Below, one piece after another: positions 9,740 through 19,944 of a stretch of DNA of 64,000 nucleotides; position 1 is the stretch's first letter, and the number at the start of each line of letters is the position of its first letter. Under the pieces are notes generated by a model. The model was not told where the DNA came from. It saw nothing but the letters and a program-made list of their open reading frames with translations, and did not search any database. The stretch lies in assembly GCF_002967715.1 (NCBI RefSeq), contig NZ_PUIA01000094.1, forward strand, positions 62,001-126,000, given 5' to 3'. This DNA comes from Blastopirellula marina (GTDB lineage Bacteria > Planctomycetota > Planctomycetia > Pirellulales > Pirellulaceae). The position numbers and the translations under genes were made by a program.

Positions 9740-11923
9740 ATGAAAAAGCCAACCAGTGGCGGCGGCTGGCAAGCGATCCGGTACACCTTTCAGAAAGCTC
9801 GCGAGTCGGGCGGGTACTGGAAGTTCTGGAAGGCCATGCGAAGCAAGAATGCCTGCAAGACATGTGCTCTGGGCATGGGAGGCCAAAAGGGAGGCATGGT
9901 CAACGAGCAAGGCTCGTTCCCCGAAGTCTGCAAGAAATCGATGCAGGCCATGGCCGCCGACATGCAAGGTGCCATTCCCCAAGACTTCTGGAATACCTAT
10001 AGCATCGCCCAGTTGCAGAAGTTCACACCGTACCAGATGGAACATGCTGGACGTCTAACACAGCCCATGCTGTGGGAGGCCGACCAGCAGAACTATCGGC
10101 CTATCACGTGGGACGATGCCCTGGGGCGCATCATCAACAAGCTGAAGGCGCTCACTGCCGACGAGACCTTCTGGTACTTCAGTGGCCGTAGCAGTATGGA
10201 AGCAGGCTTCCTGCTGCAATTGTTCGCTCGTTTGTACGGTACCAACAACGTCAACAACTGCAGTTATTACTGCCACCAGGCCAGCGGCGTTGGCTTGGCA
10301 AGCACCATTGGCAGCGGCACAGCGACGATCGTCCTGGAAGATGTCGAGCATGCCGACCTGGTCTTCCTGATTGGCGGCAACCCGGCCAGCAATCACCCGC
10401 GACTGATGTCGACTCTCAAGCAGGTTCGTCGACGCGGCGGCGAGGTGATCGTTATCAACCCCGTTATCGAAACGGGCCTGGTCAACTTCCGCGTACCTAG
10501 TGACCCGATCAGCCTCTTATTTGGCACCAAGATCGCGACACTCTACGTTCAACCAGATATTGGCGGAGACCTGGCACTGCTTTACGGGATCGCCAAACGG
10601 GTAGTGGAACTTGGGGGACACGACCAGGAGTTTCTTGACAATCACTGCGAGAATACGACGGAGTGGCTTGAGTTTCTAAAGAATCTTTCCTGGGAAGAGA
10701 TCGAAACCAAATCAGGCGTCGGCAGCCTACAGATCGCGGACATTGCTCAGCGTTACATCAAAGCCAAACGTGTCATCTTCAGTTGGACAATGGGTATCAC
10801 GCATCACGCCCACGGCGTGGACAATGTTCAAGCGATCGCCGGCCTGGCAGCGGTGCGCGGGATGGTCGGCAAGCCGGGCTGCGGCTTGATGCCCATCCGC
10901 GGGCATTCCAACGTGCAAGGGATTGGTTCGGTCGGCGTTACCCCTACACTCAAGCAGGCCATCTTCGATGGGCTCGAAAAAGAGTACGGCGTTCAGCTAC
11001 CCACGACGCCAGGACTCGATACGCTTGGCTGCATGGAAGACGCCCACTCTGGCAAATTGAAAATGGGTTTCTGCCTGGGTGGCAATCTGTACGGTAGTAA
11101 CCCCGATCTGGCCTTCGCGGCGGAGTCGATCCAAAACCTCGATACGATGGTCTACTTGAGCACCACGTTGAATACCGGCCATGCGCACGGCCTGGCCAAA
11201 GAGACGATTATCTTGCCGGTGCTGGCCCGTGATGAAGAGCCCTATAAGTCGACGCAGGAATCGATGTTCAACTATGTCCGCATGTCCGAAGGAGGACCGC
11301 GGCGCCTGGACGGCCCGCGCGGCGAGGTCGATGTGATCGCGTCGATTGGCGAAGGAGTTCTCGAGAATCGCACTCCGATCGATTGGAAGTCGATGCAAGA
11401 CACCAACAAGATTCGTGCTGCCCTGGCGAAGGTCGTGCCCGGCTTCGAGAAGATTGCCGACATCGACAAGACCAAGCAAGAATTCCAAATCGATGGGCGA
11501 ACTTTTCATACGCCCAAGTTTCCCACGCCCAGTGGTCGGCTAATTCTGCATCATCACGAGATCCCCGCACTCAAGGGGACCGGAGAAAACGAACTGCGGC
11601 TGATGACCGTACGTAGTGAGGGACAGTTCAACACGGTGGTTTACGAAGAGTACGATATCTATCGCGGCATCGATCGCCGAGATGTCATCGTGCTTCACCC
11701 AAACGACTGCAAGCGTCTGGGGGTCTCCGGCGGGCAGAAAGTGACTATCCAGTCGAACATTGGCCAGATCGATGGTTTCGTTGTCCACGAGTTTGAAGAC
11801 ATCAAACCTGGGAATGCGTTGATGTATTACCCTGAGGCCAACACCCTCGTTTCCCGAACGGCCGATCCCAAATCCAAAACGCCTGCGTTCAAGGGGGTTG
11901 TGGTTACCGTTCGTCCCGCCTGA
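9740..11923 (+). CDS. FdhF/YdeP-family molybdopterin oxidoreductase
   Basis: The 727-residue protein matches the YdeP-like branch of the DMSO reductase family. The N-terminus has KNACKTCALGMGGQKGGM rather than a full four-cysteine [4Fe-4S] motif. Molybdopterin-binding regions follow (WYFSGRSSMEAGFLLQL, NNCSYYCHQASGVGL, LIGGNPASNHPR, GMVGKPGCGLMPIRGHSNVQG), and a C-terminal dinucleotide-binding domain has VRSEGQFNTVVYEEYDIYRG. There is no signal peptide, so it is cytoplasmic. The physiological substrate of this family is not settled; formate dehydrogenase is only a relative. A TAGAAT hexamer at 9666 may be the -10 of its promoter. No fdhD or accessory subunit gene lies nearby. Confidence 0.85.
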   Translation: MKKPTSGGGWQAIRYTFQKARESGGYWKFWKAMRSKNACKTCALGMGGQKGGMVNEQGSFPEVCKKSMQAMAADMQGAIPQDFWNTYSIAQLQKFTPYQMEHAGRLTQPMLWEADQQNYRPITWDDALGRIINKLKALTADETFWYFSGRSSMEAGFLLQLFARLYGTNNVNNCSYYCHQASGVGLASTIGSGTATIVLEDVEHADLVFLIGGNPASNHPRLMSTLKQVRRRGGEVIVINPVIETGLVNFRVPSDPISLLFGTKIATLYVQPDIGGDLALLYGIAKRVVELGGHDQEFLDNHCENTTEWLEFLKNLSWEEIETKSGVGSLQIADIAQRYIKAKRVIFSWTMGITHHAHGVDNVQAIAGLAAVRGMVGKPGCGLMPIRGHSNVQGIGSVGVTPTLKQAIFDGLEKEYGVQLPTTPGLDTLGCMEDAHSGKLKMGFCLGGNLYGSNPDLAFAAESIQNLDTMVYLSTTLNTGHAHGLAKETIILPVLARDEEPYKSTQESMFNYVRMSEGGPRRLDGPRGEVDVIASIGEGVLENRTPIDWKSMQDTNKIRAALAKVVPGFEKIADIDKTKQEFQIDGRTFHTPKFPTPSGRLILHHHEIPALKGTGENELRLMTVRSEGQFNTVVYEEYDIYRGIDRRDVIVLHPNDCKRLGVSGGQKVTIQSNIGQIDGFVVHEFEDIKPGNALMYYPEANTLVSRTADPKSKTPAFKGVVVTVRPA

Positions 11924-11960
11924 TTTTAAACCTTAGGAAGCCTCCCGCTGAGAATTACTT

Positions 11961-11988
11961 TTGCCCTGTATTCGTCCGTCGCTAGAAT
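11961..11988 (+). promoter_or_regulatory. Candidate sigma-70-type promoter of the MarR-DinB pair
   Basis: TTGCCC (11961-11966) and TAGAAT (11983-11988) are separated by 16 bases and lie 37 bases before the MarR start. The element GCTAGAATGAT recurs at 9664, upstream of the YdeP-like gene, so the hexamer may be a common -10 form here. Confidence 0.45.
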
Positions 11989-12025
11989 GATTCTGCGCGG
12001 CATCCTCTTTTGAACACCCTCCGGA

Positions 12026-12472
12026 ATGAATTGGAAAAAAGACGATCTACTCTGCTTTCACCTGGGCGTTGCAATGCGAAAGATCTCGCGAATTTACGCC
12101 GAAGGTTTAGCGGCATACGAAGTCACCCCAGCTCAGTTGTTTATGCTTTCTTGTCTGGATTGCCAGAACGGCCAGAAACCTAGCGAATTGGCCGAAGAGG
12201 TCCATCTGGATGCCAGCAGCATGACCGGTCTGCTAGATCGCACCGAAAAGGCAAAGCTGATCCGCCGCATGCGTGACCCAGCCGATCGCCGCGCGTTGCG
12301 GATTTACTTGACCCCGCAAGGCAAAGAGACCGTCGAACGCCTGAAGCCAGTCATTGAGCAACTGCAGGAAAAAGTTCACGAGGACTTCTTTGCCGGTTGT
12401 AGCGAAGAGCAAATTGCGTGTTTCTTAGAAATACTTCGCAGTGCTGGCTCTTCCCCAGATCGCTCCAGCTAG
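12026..12472 (+). CDS. MarR-family transcriptional regulator
   Basis: The 148-residue protein is a typical winged helix-turn-helix MarR regulator. It has an N-terminal dimerisation helix, a recognition region (KPSELAEEVHLDASSMTGLLDRTEKAKLI) and the beta-wing signature MRDPADRRALRIYLT, where the Asp-Arg-Arg-Ala motif is diagnostic. It probably acts as a ligand-responsive repressor. The DinB gene starts 21 bases downstream, suggesting co-transcription and possibly a shared regulon. The effector is unknown. Confidence 0.9.
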   Translation: MNWKKDDLLCFHLGVAMRKISRIYAEGLAAYEVTPAQLFMLSCLDCQNGQKPSELAEEVHLDASSMTGLLDRTEKAKLIRRMRDPADRRALRIYLTPQGKETVERLKPVIEQLQEKVHEDFFAGCSEEQIACFLEILRSAGSSPDRSS

Positions 12473-12493
12473 TTCCATCTCAGGAGATACACC

Positions 12494-13012
12494 ATGTCCA
12501 TGATCGAGCGTCTGCAACACCAACTCGATTCTGCCCGTGGCTTCACGACGCGCATCCTGGCCGACTTTCAAAACCCTGAGGACTGGGTGGCACAGGTCTG
12601 CAATCAAAGCAACCATGCACTCTGGTTTATTGGTCATATGGCCACGACCGACAACTTCTTCATCTCGCTCTTGGCCCCCGAGAAAAGCGCGTCCAAAGAG
12701 CACTACCAAGAACTGTTCGGCCTTGGTTCGACTCCGTCCCCTAAGCTGGAAGACTACCCGCCGATTGAAGAAGTACGTGGCTACATGGACGACCGCCGCC
12801 AGGTACTGCTCGCGATCCTGGCATCGCTGAGTGACGAAGACCTCGCTACGAAGACGCCTGACGGCACGCCCGACTTCCTGGCCGACTATGGCCAAGTATT
12901 CGAGACGGCGATCTGGCACGAAGGCCTGCACAGCGGGCAGCTAACAATGGTTCGCCGGTCACTCGGCCATCAACCGACGATGACTCCACCCCCGAGCACG
13001 CCAGGCGTCTAA
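12494..13012 (+). CDS. DinB-family protein
   Basis: The 172-residue protein has the DinB bundle with His48 (WFIGHMATTDNF), His142 and His146 (WHEGLHSGQL), the classical three-histidine metal site. An AGGAGA sequence sits about 9 bases before the start. It is probably in an operon with the MarR gene immediately upstream. Its last 4 bases overlap the end of the convergent DtxR-family gene. The substrate is unknown. Confidence 0.85.
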   Translation: MSMIERLQHQLDSARGFTTRILADFQNPEDWVAQVCNQSNHALWFIGHMATTDNFFISLLAPEKSASKEHYQELFGLGSTPSPKLEDYPPIEEVRGYMDDRRQVLLAILASLSDEDLATKTPDGTPDFLADYGQVFETAIWHEGLHSGQLTMVRRSLGHQPTMTPPPSTPGV

Positions 13013-13671
13013 CCTACTGCCGTCACCATCAACTTTTCAGCGGCTTCTAACCCCAATGCCGTGACGCGGCCTTCGATTTCGATGGTGACGATACCGGCTT
13101 CGGCGCGGCAGGTTATCAACTTCGCTTCGCAGCCAGGCTGCAGCGATTCTTCGCTCAGGTAACGCAAGAACTCTGGGCTTTGCTCCATCACCCGCACCAA
13201 GCGGAACGCCTTGCCGGGCTCCCATTGGGTGAGCTTGACCCCCTGCTCCGTACGAATCTTGCCATCGGCCGTCGGTATCGGATCACCGTGCGGATCGGAC
13301 GAGGGATAACCAAGAAATTGATCGATTCGATCGACCAGAAAATCACTGACGGCGTGCTCCATGTTCTCGGCTTCTTCGTGGACTTCGTCCCAAGCCAGGT
13401 CGAGCGTATGTACCAGAAACAGTTCGATCAATCGGTGCCGCCGCAAAACACGCAGGGCCAGCTTGTGGCCGCTTTCGGTCAGGCGAACCCCTTCGTATTT
13501 GGTATACGAAGCCAAGCCGGTCTCACTCAGGGTCTTCAGCATGCTGGTGACCGTCCCCGGCGAGACTTCCAATGCCGTCGCGATTTCACCGGTCGAGGCC
13601 GCTTTTTCCGGTGCCTGAAGCGCGATCTGATAGATCGCTTTCACGTAGTTTTCAATCGTTAAACTGGGCAT
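13009..13671 (-). CDS. DtxR/MntR-family metal-dependent regulator
   Basis: The ATG at 13671 is preferred: it has GGAG about 10 bases upstream, whereas the frame extends only to a TTG at 13695. The 220-residue product starts MPSLTIENYVKAIYQI. It contains the DtxR-type winged helix (STGEIATALEVSPGTVTSML, YEGVRLTESGHKLA), then the dimerisation and metal-binding region (RRHRLIELFLVHTL, WDEVHEEAENMEHAVS), and a C-terminal SH3/FeoA-like domain. The family senses Mn(II) or Fe(II) and represses metal uptake genes. No transporter gene is adjacent, so the target must lie elsewhere. Confidence 0.88.
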   Translation of the reverse strand: MPSLTIENYVKAIYQIALQAPEKAASTGEIATALEVSPGTVTSMLKTLSETGLASYTKYEGVRLTESGHKLALRVLRRHRLIELFLVHTLDLAWDEVHEEAENMEHAVSDFLVDRIDQFLGYPSSDPHGDPIPTADGKIRTEQGVKLTQWEPGKAFRLVRVMEQSPEFLRYLSEESLQPGCEAKLITCRAEAGIVTIEIEGRVTALGLEAAEKLMVTAVG

Positions 13672-13757
13672 GGGGGTCGGCTCCGGTGGTTTCAAGGCAC
13701 CGGAATTTTAGACGGTTCACCGCGAGGCGACAATCTGAGGCACACCGAGCGGAAGCG

Positions 13758-15689
13758 TTAGTCGATCATCCCACGCGATTGCAGCAGTTCGTAGATCTTG
13801 TCGACGCATTCGTCCACGCTCAGCTCGTGCGTAGGAAGAATCAGGTCGGAATTCTCCGGAGCTTCGTAGTCGTAGCTGACGCCTGGGAAGTTGGCGATCT
13901 CGCCACTGTCGGCCTTGGCGTACATGCCGGAATCTTCTCGCTGGCGGCACACTTCGACCGGAGCCGACAGGTAGACCGTTAGGAAGCGATCGGTACCCAC
14001 CACTTCGCTGGCCCGCTGCCGAACTTCGGCACTCGGGGCCAGGAACGCCGCGATGCAGAGCATACCGGAATCATTCAGCATCCGGGCAATCTCGCTACCA
14101 CGACGCAGATTCTCGCTACGCTGTTCGGCGGTATAGCCCAGATCTTTGCTGATGCCGCGACGAAGGTTTTGGCCATCGAGCACCACGCTTGTCTTCCCTT
14201 CGTCGAACAGGCGACGTTCTAGAGCGTAGGCGATTGTCGTCTTGCCGGCACCGGTCAAACCGGTCAGCAGCACCGTCGCGGGCGTTTGACCAAAGCGAGC
14301 GGCACGTTCCTCGGCCGAGACGTTCCCCTTGGTGCTCTGCAGGGTCTCGTCCCCTTCGACGTCCCACAGTTCATCCGTATCGCTTGAATCGCGATCGATG
14401 ATCATACCGGCACCCACGGTGCGGTTGGACATGTAGTCGATCAGGATGAATGCCCCAGTCGTCTTGTTCTTCGCGTACGGATCGAAGCAGATCGGTTGAT
14501 TCAGCTTGATGCTGCAACGGCCGATTTCATTGAGCTTCAGGGCCGGCGTATCCTCGCGGTGTAGCGTATTCACGTCAACGTTGTAGCGAACTCGTGAAAC
14601 GGTTCCGGTCATCATCTTCGTGGTGTGTTTCACGAAGTACTGCTTACCTGGCACCAGCGGTTCTTCCGACATCCACACGACCATCGCGTCGAACTTGCTA
14701 TCGACTTTCGGACGGTTCCCGGGACGTACAATGACGTCGCCGCGGCTGCAGTCGATTTCGTCCTCAAAAGTCAGCGTGACCGACATCGGCGGGTACGCTT
14801 CTTCGACATCGCCATCCATCGTGACGATACGCTTGACCTTGCTCGTCTTCTTGGACGGCAACACCATGACTTCTTCACCGGGGCGAATCGTGCCGGAAGC
14901 GACCGTGCCGCAGAAACCACGGAAGTTCAAGTCGGGCCGGTTCACCAATTGCACTGGGAAACGGAAGTCTTGTAGATTGCGGTCGGAACCGATGTACAGG
15001 TTCTCGAGCATGTGCATCAGCGTGGCACCTTCGTACCACGGCATCTTCTCGCTCTTCTCGACCAGGTTGTCCCCCTTGAGGGCCGAGAGCGGAATAAAGT
15101 GCACATCGTCGGCCGACATCTTCGCGGCGAAGTCGATGTAATCTTGCTTGATCTTCTCAAATACTTCTTGGCTGTAATCAACCAAGTCCATCTTATTGAT
15201 GGCGACGACAATATGGCGGATGCCCAGCAGCGATGTGATGAAGCTGTGCCGCTTGGTTTGGGTTAGCACGCCTTGGCGAGCATCGATCAGAATGATGGCC
15301 AAGTCAGCGGTTGAGGCACCAGTGGCCATGTTGCGGGTGTATTGTTCGTGCCCTGGGGTATCGGCGACGATGAACTTTCGCTTGGCCGTCGAGAAGTAGC
15401 GATAGGCCACGTCGATCGTAATGCCCTGCTCACGTTCTTCCTTCAATCCGTCGGTCAACAGGGCCGGATCAATCTCGCCGGCAACCGTGCCGTGCGTGGC
15501 CGACTCTCTTTCGATTGCTGCCAACTGATCTTCGTAGGCGGCCTTCGATTCGATCAGCAGCTTACCTAGCAGCGTGCTCTTACCGTCGTCGACACTGCCG
15601 CACGTCAAAAACCGCAGCAGTTCCTTCTTCTCGTGCTGGGCGAGATAAGCATGAATGTCAGTCGCGATCAGGTCAGATTTATGGGACAT
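13758..15689 (-). CDS. cysNC: Sulfate adenylyltransferase large subunit fused to APS kinase
   Basis: The 643-residue bifunctional protein catalyses GTP-driven ATP sulfurylation (with CysD) and phosphorylation of APS to PAPS. The N-terminal GTPase has [15 protein letters not shown] (P-loop), [12 protein letters not shown] and NKMDLVDY. Elongation-factor-like beta-barrel domains follow to about residue 430. The C-terminal APS kinase has its own Walker A ([18 protein letters not shown]) and the [16 protein letters not shown] and FLAPSAEVR segments. CysN-CysC fusions are known in many bacteria. It is downstream of cysD on the same strand, separated by about 130 bases containing an inverted repeat. 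Confidence 0.96.
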   Translation of the reverse strand: MSHKSDLIATDIHAYLAQHEKKELLRFLTCGSVDDGKSTLLGKLLIESKAAYEDQLAAIERESATHGTVAGEIDPALLTDGLKEEREQGITIDVAYRYFSTAKRKFIVADTPGHEQYTRNMATGASTADLAIILIDARQGVLTQTKRHSFITSLLGIRHIVVAINKMDLVDYSQEVFEKIKQDYIDFAAKMSADDVHFIPLSALKGDNLVEKSEKMPWYEGATLMHMLENLYIGSDRNLQDFRFPVQLVNRPDLNFRGFCGTVASGTIRPGEEVMVLPSKKTSKVKRIVTMDGDVEEAYPPMSVTLTFEDEIDCSRGDVIVRPGNRPKVDSKFDAMVVWMSEEPLVPGKQYFVKHTTKMMTGTVSRVRYNVDVNTLHREDTPALKLNEIGRCSIKLNQPICFDPYAKNKTTGAFILIDYMSNRTVGAGMIIDRDSSDTDELWDVEGDETLQSTKGNVSAEERAARFGQTPATVLLTGLTGAGKTTIAYALERRLFDEGKTSVVLDGQNLRRGISKDLGYTAEQRSENLRRGSEIARMLNDSGMLCIAAFLAPSAEVRQRASEVVGTDRFLTVYLSAPVEVCRQREDSGMYAKADSGEIANFPGVSYDYEAPENSDLILPTHELSVDECVDKIYELLQSRGMID

Positions 15690-15705
15690 GCGTCAGTTTT
15701 CAATT

Positions 15706-15789
15706 TTCAGTGTTCAGATTTCAGTAGGATTCAAGGTCCAGCTATTCCAAGCTTTCAGTACTTTCCGTTACTGAAAACTGAACACTGAA
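15706..15789. repeat. Inverted repeat between cysD and cysNC
   Basis: A perfect 12-bp arm TTCAGTGTTCAG (15706-15717) is complemented at 15778-15789, and both arms sit in longer TTTTCAG-type repetitive sequence. There is no T tract, so it is not a conventional terminator. A related TTTTCAGTGTG stretch occurs near 48570, just upstream of valS. Confidence 0.6.
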
Positions 15790-15817
15790 CACTTGCCCGT
15801 CTGCGGGCACCACTTCC

Positions 15818-16726
15818 TTAGAAGTAGCCCTCTTCCTTCTTTTTCTGCATCGAGGCACCCTGATCTTTGTCGATCGCGCGGCCTTGGCGTTCGGAGGTGG
15901 TCGTCAGAAGCATTTCCTGAATGATTTCAGGCAGGTTGTCGGCTTCCGATTCGACGGCACCGGTCAGCGGATAGCAGCCGAGCGTACGGAAGCGAACCAT
16001 CTTCTCTTCCACCTTCTCACCTGGCTGAAGCTGAAAGCGGTCGTCGTCGACCATGATCCACATATCATTTCGCCAGACGACCGGACGCTTGGCCGAGTAG
16101 TACAGCGGCACAATCGGAATCTTTTCCAGGTGGATGTATTGCCAGACGTCGAGCTCCGTCCAGTTGGAAAGAGGGAACACGCGAATGCTTTCCCCTTTAT
16201 TCACCTTGGTGTTGTAGAGACTCCACAACTCGGGACGCTGATTCTTTGGGTCCCAGCGGTGGTTTCTGTCGCGGAACGAAAAGACGCGTTCCTTGGCTCG
16301 TGACTTCTCTTCATCGCGGCGGGCACCACCGAATGCCGCGTCGAATTTGTACTTGTCGAGTGCCTGCTTCAGCGAGACTGTCTTCATCAAGTCCGTGTGG
16401 CGGACACTATCCTCGAACGGATCGATGCCGATCTTCTGACCTTCTTCGTTGATGTGCACGATCAGATCGAGCCCCAGTTCCTTGCGAGCGTAGTCCTCGC
16501 GGAACTGAATCATTTCCTTGAACTTCCATGTCGTGTCGACATGCATCAAAGGAAACGGCGGCTTGGCCGGATAGAAGGCCTTCAAGGCCAATTGAACCAT
16601 GACGGAAGAATCTTTTCCAACGGAGTACAACATCACCGGGTTCTCAAACTCGGCCGCGACTTCGCGGATGATGTGGATGCTCTCTGCTTCCAACTGTTTG
16701 AGATGCGTAATCTGATAACCGGACAT
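15818..16726 (-). CDS. cysD: Sulfate adenylyltransferase small subunit
   Basis: The ATG at 16726 gives a 302-residue product; one codon upstream is a TTG. It is the ATP-pyrophosphatase-type subunit of the CysDN sulfurylase. Diagnostic stretches are the nucleotide-binding loop [43 protein letters not shown] and [15 protein letters not shown]. It forms an operon-like pair with the downstream cysNC gene and supplies activated sulfate for assimilation or sulfation. No sulfite or PAPS reductase gene is in the window. Confidence 0.96.
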   Translation of the reverse strand: MSGYQITHLKQLEAESIHIIREVAAEFENPVMLYSVGKDSSVMVQLALKAFYPAKPPFPLMHVDTTWKFKEMIQFREDYARKELGLDLIVHINEEGQKIGIDPFEDSVRHTDLMKTVSLKQALDKYKFDAAFGGARRDEEKSRAKERVFSFRDRNHRWDPKNQRPELWSLYNTKVNKGESIRVFPLSNWTELDVWQYIHLEKIPIVPLYYSAKRPVVWRNDMWIMVDDDRFQLQPGEKVEEKMVRFRTLGCYPLTGAVESEADNLPEIIQEMLLTTTSERQGRAIDKDQGASMQKKKEEGYF

Positions 16727-16977
16727 CAATCAATCGCTGTAGGTTGAAGTTAGGCAGCTTGCTCAAGTTGCATCAGGCCAACTGCCGCTGGGGTCGGTCG
16801 CTCTCTTTATTGCCTGGGAAAGCCAGGAGAGAATCGTCTGATTATACGGGTCGTAACTAATATCAACAACGACACTAATCGACCGTAAGTTGAACTGGCT
16901 TAACACTCTTTTGATTTTCTGTGGCGATATCCGGCCATTGCGACGTTGACCAGCGCAAGCTCTCAACCAACCGGTAT

Positions 16978-17643
16978 TTAGGGCTCTTTGCGACCTTTCG
17001 GCCAAACTTTTACGATCACGCTAGGATGATCGTTACCGGGGGTCTCGTATTCGTGGGCATTGCGAATCTCGACCCCCTTAGTCACGCCATGATGACGGGC
17101 TTCTTTGACTTCTTCGAGCCAGCGCCCACCTTTGATGGTCAGCAAACGGCCGGCAGCTGGCCAATGTCCATCTAACCACGTTAGCAGCTTCTTCATCGGC
17201 GCAACCGCACGGCAAACAACGGCATCGAAGCTGAAGTCTTCCAGAATCTCTTCCGCCCGATTGTGGTAAACGGGAACCTCCAGCTCGAGCTGCTCGACGA
17301 TGGCCTGCATCGCGTGGGCCTTTTTGCCGACCGAATCACATAAGGTGACACGTATATCGGGCCGCAGGATCGCAATCACAATCCCGGGAACGCCCCCGCC
17401 ACTTCCCATGTCGAGAATTTCTTCGTTGGGCTTCAGCTGACCAGCCAGTGCCAGACTGTCGATCAAATCGCGAGAGACGAACTTATCGTAGTCGGTGTGC
17501 CGCGTGAGGTTCAGCGATTTGTTGATCTCCCACAGCGCGTCGATATACCGCTGAAGTTGATCGCGGATTTCCGCAGGCAGAGGAGCCCCATACTTTTGCA
17601 GGGCATCTTCAAGAGTGGCGCTGGGGGAACCGTCTTCGCTCAT
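16978..17643 (-). CDS. rsmG: 16S rRNA (guanine527-N7)-methyltransferase
   Basis: The 221-residue protein has the RsmG/GidB signature: an N-terminal helical part (YIDALWEINKSLNLTRHTD) and then the SAM-binding fold DMGSGGGVPGIVIAILRPD, with VTLCDSVGKKAHAMQ and VVCRAVAPMKKLLTWL. It methylates G527 of 16S rRNA. In this window it stands alone on the minus strand and is not next to mnmG or parAB, as it is in many bacteria. Confidence 0.94.
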   Translation of the reverse strand: MSEDGSPSATLEDALQKYGAPLPAEIRDQLQRYIDALWEINKSLNLTRHTDYDKFVSRDLIDSLALAGQLKPNEEILDMGSGGGVPGIVIAILRPDIRVTLCDSVGKKAHAMQAIVEQLELEVPVYHNRAEEILEDFSFDAVVCRAVAPMKKLLTWLDGHWPAAGRLLTIKGGRWLEEVKEARHHGVTKGVEIRNAHEYETPGNDHPSVIVKVWPKGRKEP

Positions 17644-17754
17644 ACTGGCTTTCAGTGAGAATTCATCCGACAGACAGGCTCAAACCAAATCGCCTGTCAA
17701 TTCCCACTATTTGACCATGATTCGCCCATTTGGGCCATGACACTCACCGCAAAG

Positions 17755-19047
17755 CTATTTCTTTTCGTGCCGCGATAGCACCACAATCCGGTGCGCTGTA
17801 AGGTGCTGCTTCGTGTATTGGTCTAGCGGAGAGATCTGCCCGTAAATACCTACCTGCATCCGGGCATATCGCCGCAAGTTCAGCCCTGGCGAAGGACTGA
17901 CGAACTGAAGCACATTCCCCTGAGCATCGGTCAAGGCGAACGGCGGCGTGTATTGATTGGGATTCCGGGTCGACGAGGCCCGCGTGATGACTGGCATCAA
18001 CCACCCTTTACCATCGTATCGCGGGTCAAAACCGTCTTCTTTAAACGAAGCAGCTGGGTCGCTGGAGGGCTCGACTTCTCCGAGCTTTTCGTCGCTGACC
18101 AGCGGTGTTTTTAGCGGAATGGATGCCGCCGAAATCGCTTCCTTGGTCGCCAGCTTACGCTCGTAGAGCTCGTTGAACTGCTCGATTTTCTCCAGTAGCA
18201 ACCGGGCCTTACCCCGCTCTAGTGGCGTTTCCCCTTCCACGATTAGCCGCTTGGCTTGATCCTTAAGTGGCTTGAAATTCCACTCGTCGACCGGCTTGAT
18301 GCACTCGCGGCTAACGTGCAGTTCGAGCTCGATCAGGTTCAAACTAGTGCCGGGCCCAATTTCGTCGAGTGGTTGTAGTTCACCAGTGATGTTCGCACCC
18401 GGCCGATCGGCCTCTTCATCGAAGGAAACAGGTCGAACTGCGCTCAGCTTCTCCTCGTTCGCTGTCCAGAACTTGTCATCCTGCAACGTCTGAGCCATGG
18501 CAGCCGAGTCAACGGTCGGTCCCTGAGGACGCGGCTGAATACCGATCGCTTCAACAAAATGCTTGTTGATCCAGCGGAATTCGCCGGCCGGGGGCGCGAT
18601 ACGATAGAATGCTTCCTTCTTGCCGGTCTGGGGGTCGCGAAGCTCCACGATCCCCAGCACTTCCAGCGGTTCGTCCTGGTCAAGCTTGACGTGCGTGATG
18701 TGGTGTTGGTCGCTGATTTGGCTACCGACGAAAGCAGGTGCTTCCGCCGTGCGAACATGGGCAATCCGGCGGTCATCGCCATACGAAAGATCTTCGGCCC
18801 GCACCAGGCTGAATTCATTTTCGGTCGGGCGAATGGCCAGCCAACCTCCGACATCTTCACGGTAGACATCCACGACCGTGTTCTTTTCCAGGTAGGCAGT
18901 GGGATAGTAGTTCTGCCCCGGGCCGCTACGGGTGAAGACCTGGGCGGTAGTGATACGTCCCTTGTAAGGTTCACTTGCCAATGCGGTCGCAGCGCACGGC
19001 AAAATGCCAGCAAGCATCAGCAAGCAAAGTGGTCGAAAACAGAACAT
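17755..19047 (-). CDS. Secreted protein with N-terminal SH3-like domain, function unknown
   Basis: The 430-residue protein begins with a signal peptide (about residues 1-25, ending near TALASEP). A bacterial SH3-like domain follows at about 28-95, with RSGPGQNYYPTAYLEKNTVVDVYRE and WLAIRPTENEFSLV. A second beta-rich unit (about 110-170) has EPLEVLGIVELRDP and FYRIAPPAGEFRWINKHFV. The central part is charged and probably helical (about 255-330), and the C-terminus is rich in polar residues. The layout suggests a cell-envelope protein. I do not recognise a named family; it may be a planctomycete-restricted type. Confidence 0.7.
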   Translation of the reverse strand: MFCFRPLCLLMLAGILPCAATALASEPYKGRITTAQVFTRSGPGQNYYPTAYLEKNTVVDVYREDVGGWLAIRPTENEFSLVRAEDLSYGDDRRIAHVRTAEAPAFVGSQISDQHHITHVKLDQDEPLEVLGIVELRDPQTGKKEAFYRIAPPAGEFRWINKHFVEAIGIQPRPQGPTVDSAAMAQTLQDDKFWTANEEKLSAVRPVSFDEEADRPGANITGELQPLDEIGPGTSLNLIELELHVSRECIKPVDEWNFKPLKDQAKRLIVEGETPLERGKARLLLEKIEQFNELYERKLATKEAISAASIPLKTPLVSDEKLGEVEPSSDPAASFKEDGFDPRYDGKGWLMPVITRASSTRNPNQYTPPFALTDAQGNVLQFVSPSPGLNLRRYARMQVGIYGQISPLDQYTKQHLTAHRIVVLSRHEKK

Positions 19048-19146
19048 AGCCGGGTCCCTCAGGCAAGAACTTGAGTCATTACCCGAGGAAATACCAAAAA
19101 AACGCGGTTGCCGGCAAGATTGATTTCAGTGCTATCGCGACCGGGT

Positions 19147-19944
19147 TTAGAACTTATGTCCCTTCTGAGGACCATCTTTCGTCATCGAAAGGATCTCGGG
19201 GCCGTTCTCGGTCATAAGAATCGTGTGCTCGAACTGGGCACTCAAGCTGCGATCGCGCGTGCGGACCGTCCAACCATCGGTCGGATCGAGTTGGGTTGCG
19301 GCACCTCCGATGTTGATCATCGGTTCAATCGTGAAGCAGACACCTGGCAGCAGGCGAACCGAGTGGGCAGCACGTGTCGGCACATGAGGAATCGAAGGAT
19401 CTTGATGGAATCGTCGACCTAAGCCGTGCCCGACAAACTCCTCGACCACGCCAAAGTTGTATTTCTTAGCCTCTTCGACAATCACCCGGCCAATTTCCGA
19501 AACGCGGCACTCGGGGTAGATCGCATCAATGGCCAGGTACAAGCAGTCAAACGCACACTGGGTAACCTGCTTGGCTTCTGGGGTCACTTCACCAATCAAG
19601 AAGGTTTCCGATTGATCGCCGTGCCATCCGTCGACGATCGACGTCAGGTCGACGTTAACGATATCCCCTTCTTTCAGCTCGTACTTGTCTGGAATCCCAT
19701 GGCAAATGACTTCATTGATGCTAGTACAGCAGCTTTTCGGGAAGCCTTGGTAATTCAAACAGGCCGGCGTGTGTCCATGATCGAGTGTGTACTCGTGCAC
19801 CATTCGATCAATGGCCTCGGTCGTGATGCCAGCTTTGACATGAGGGCGCACGAAGTCCATCAGTTGCGCGTTGAACTGACAGGCAACTCGCATCGCGTCG
19901 CGTTCGGAATCAACCAGCTGAAGATGACGTCGTCCGTGAAGCAT
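19147..19944 (-). CDS. map: Methionine aminopeptidase, type I
   Basis: The 265-residue protein removes N-terminal methionine from nascent proteins. Metal ligands of the pita-bread fold are visible: [20 protein letters not shown] supplies two Asp, [14 protein letters not shown] a His, [12 protein letters not shown] a Glu and [18 protein letters not shown] the last Glu. [14 protein letters not shown] is the substrate-pocket segment with its His. The gene is transcribed away from leuS, with which it shares about 320 bases of upstream DNA. It is unlinked to secY/adk. Confidence 0.95.
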   Translation of the reverse strand: MLHGRRHLQLVDSERDAMRVACQFNAQLMDFVRPHVKAGITTEAIDRMVHEYTLDHGHTPACLNYQGFPKSCCTSINEVICHGIPDKYELKEGDIVNVDLTSIVDGWHGDQSETFLIGEVTPEAKQVTQCAFDCLYLAIDAIYPECRVSEIGRVIVEEAKKYNFGVVEEFVGHGLGRRFHQDPSIPHVPTRAAHSVRLLPGVCFTIEPMINIGGAATQLDPTDGWTVRTRDRSLSAQFEHTILMTENGPEILSMTKDGPQKGHKF

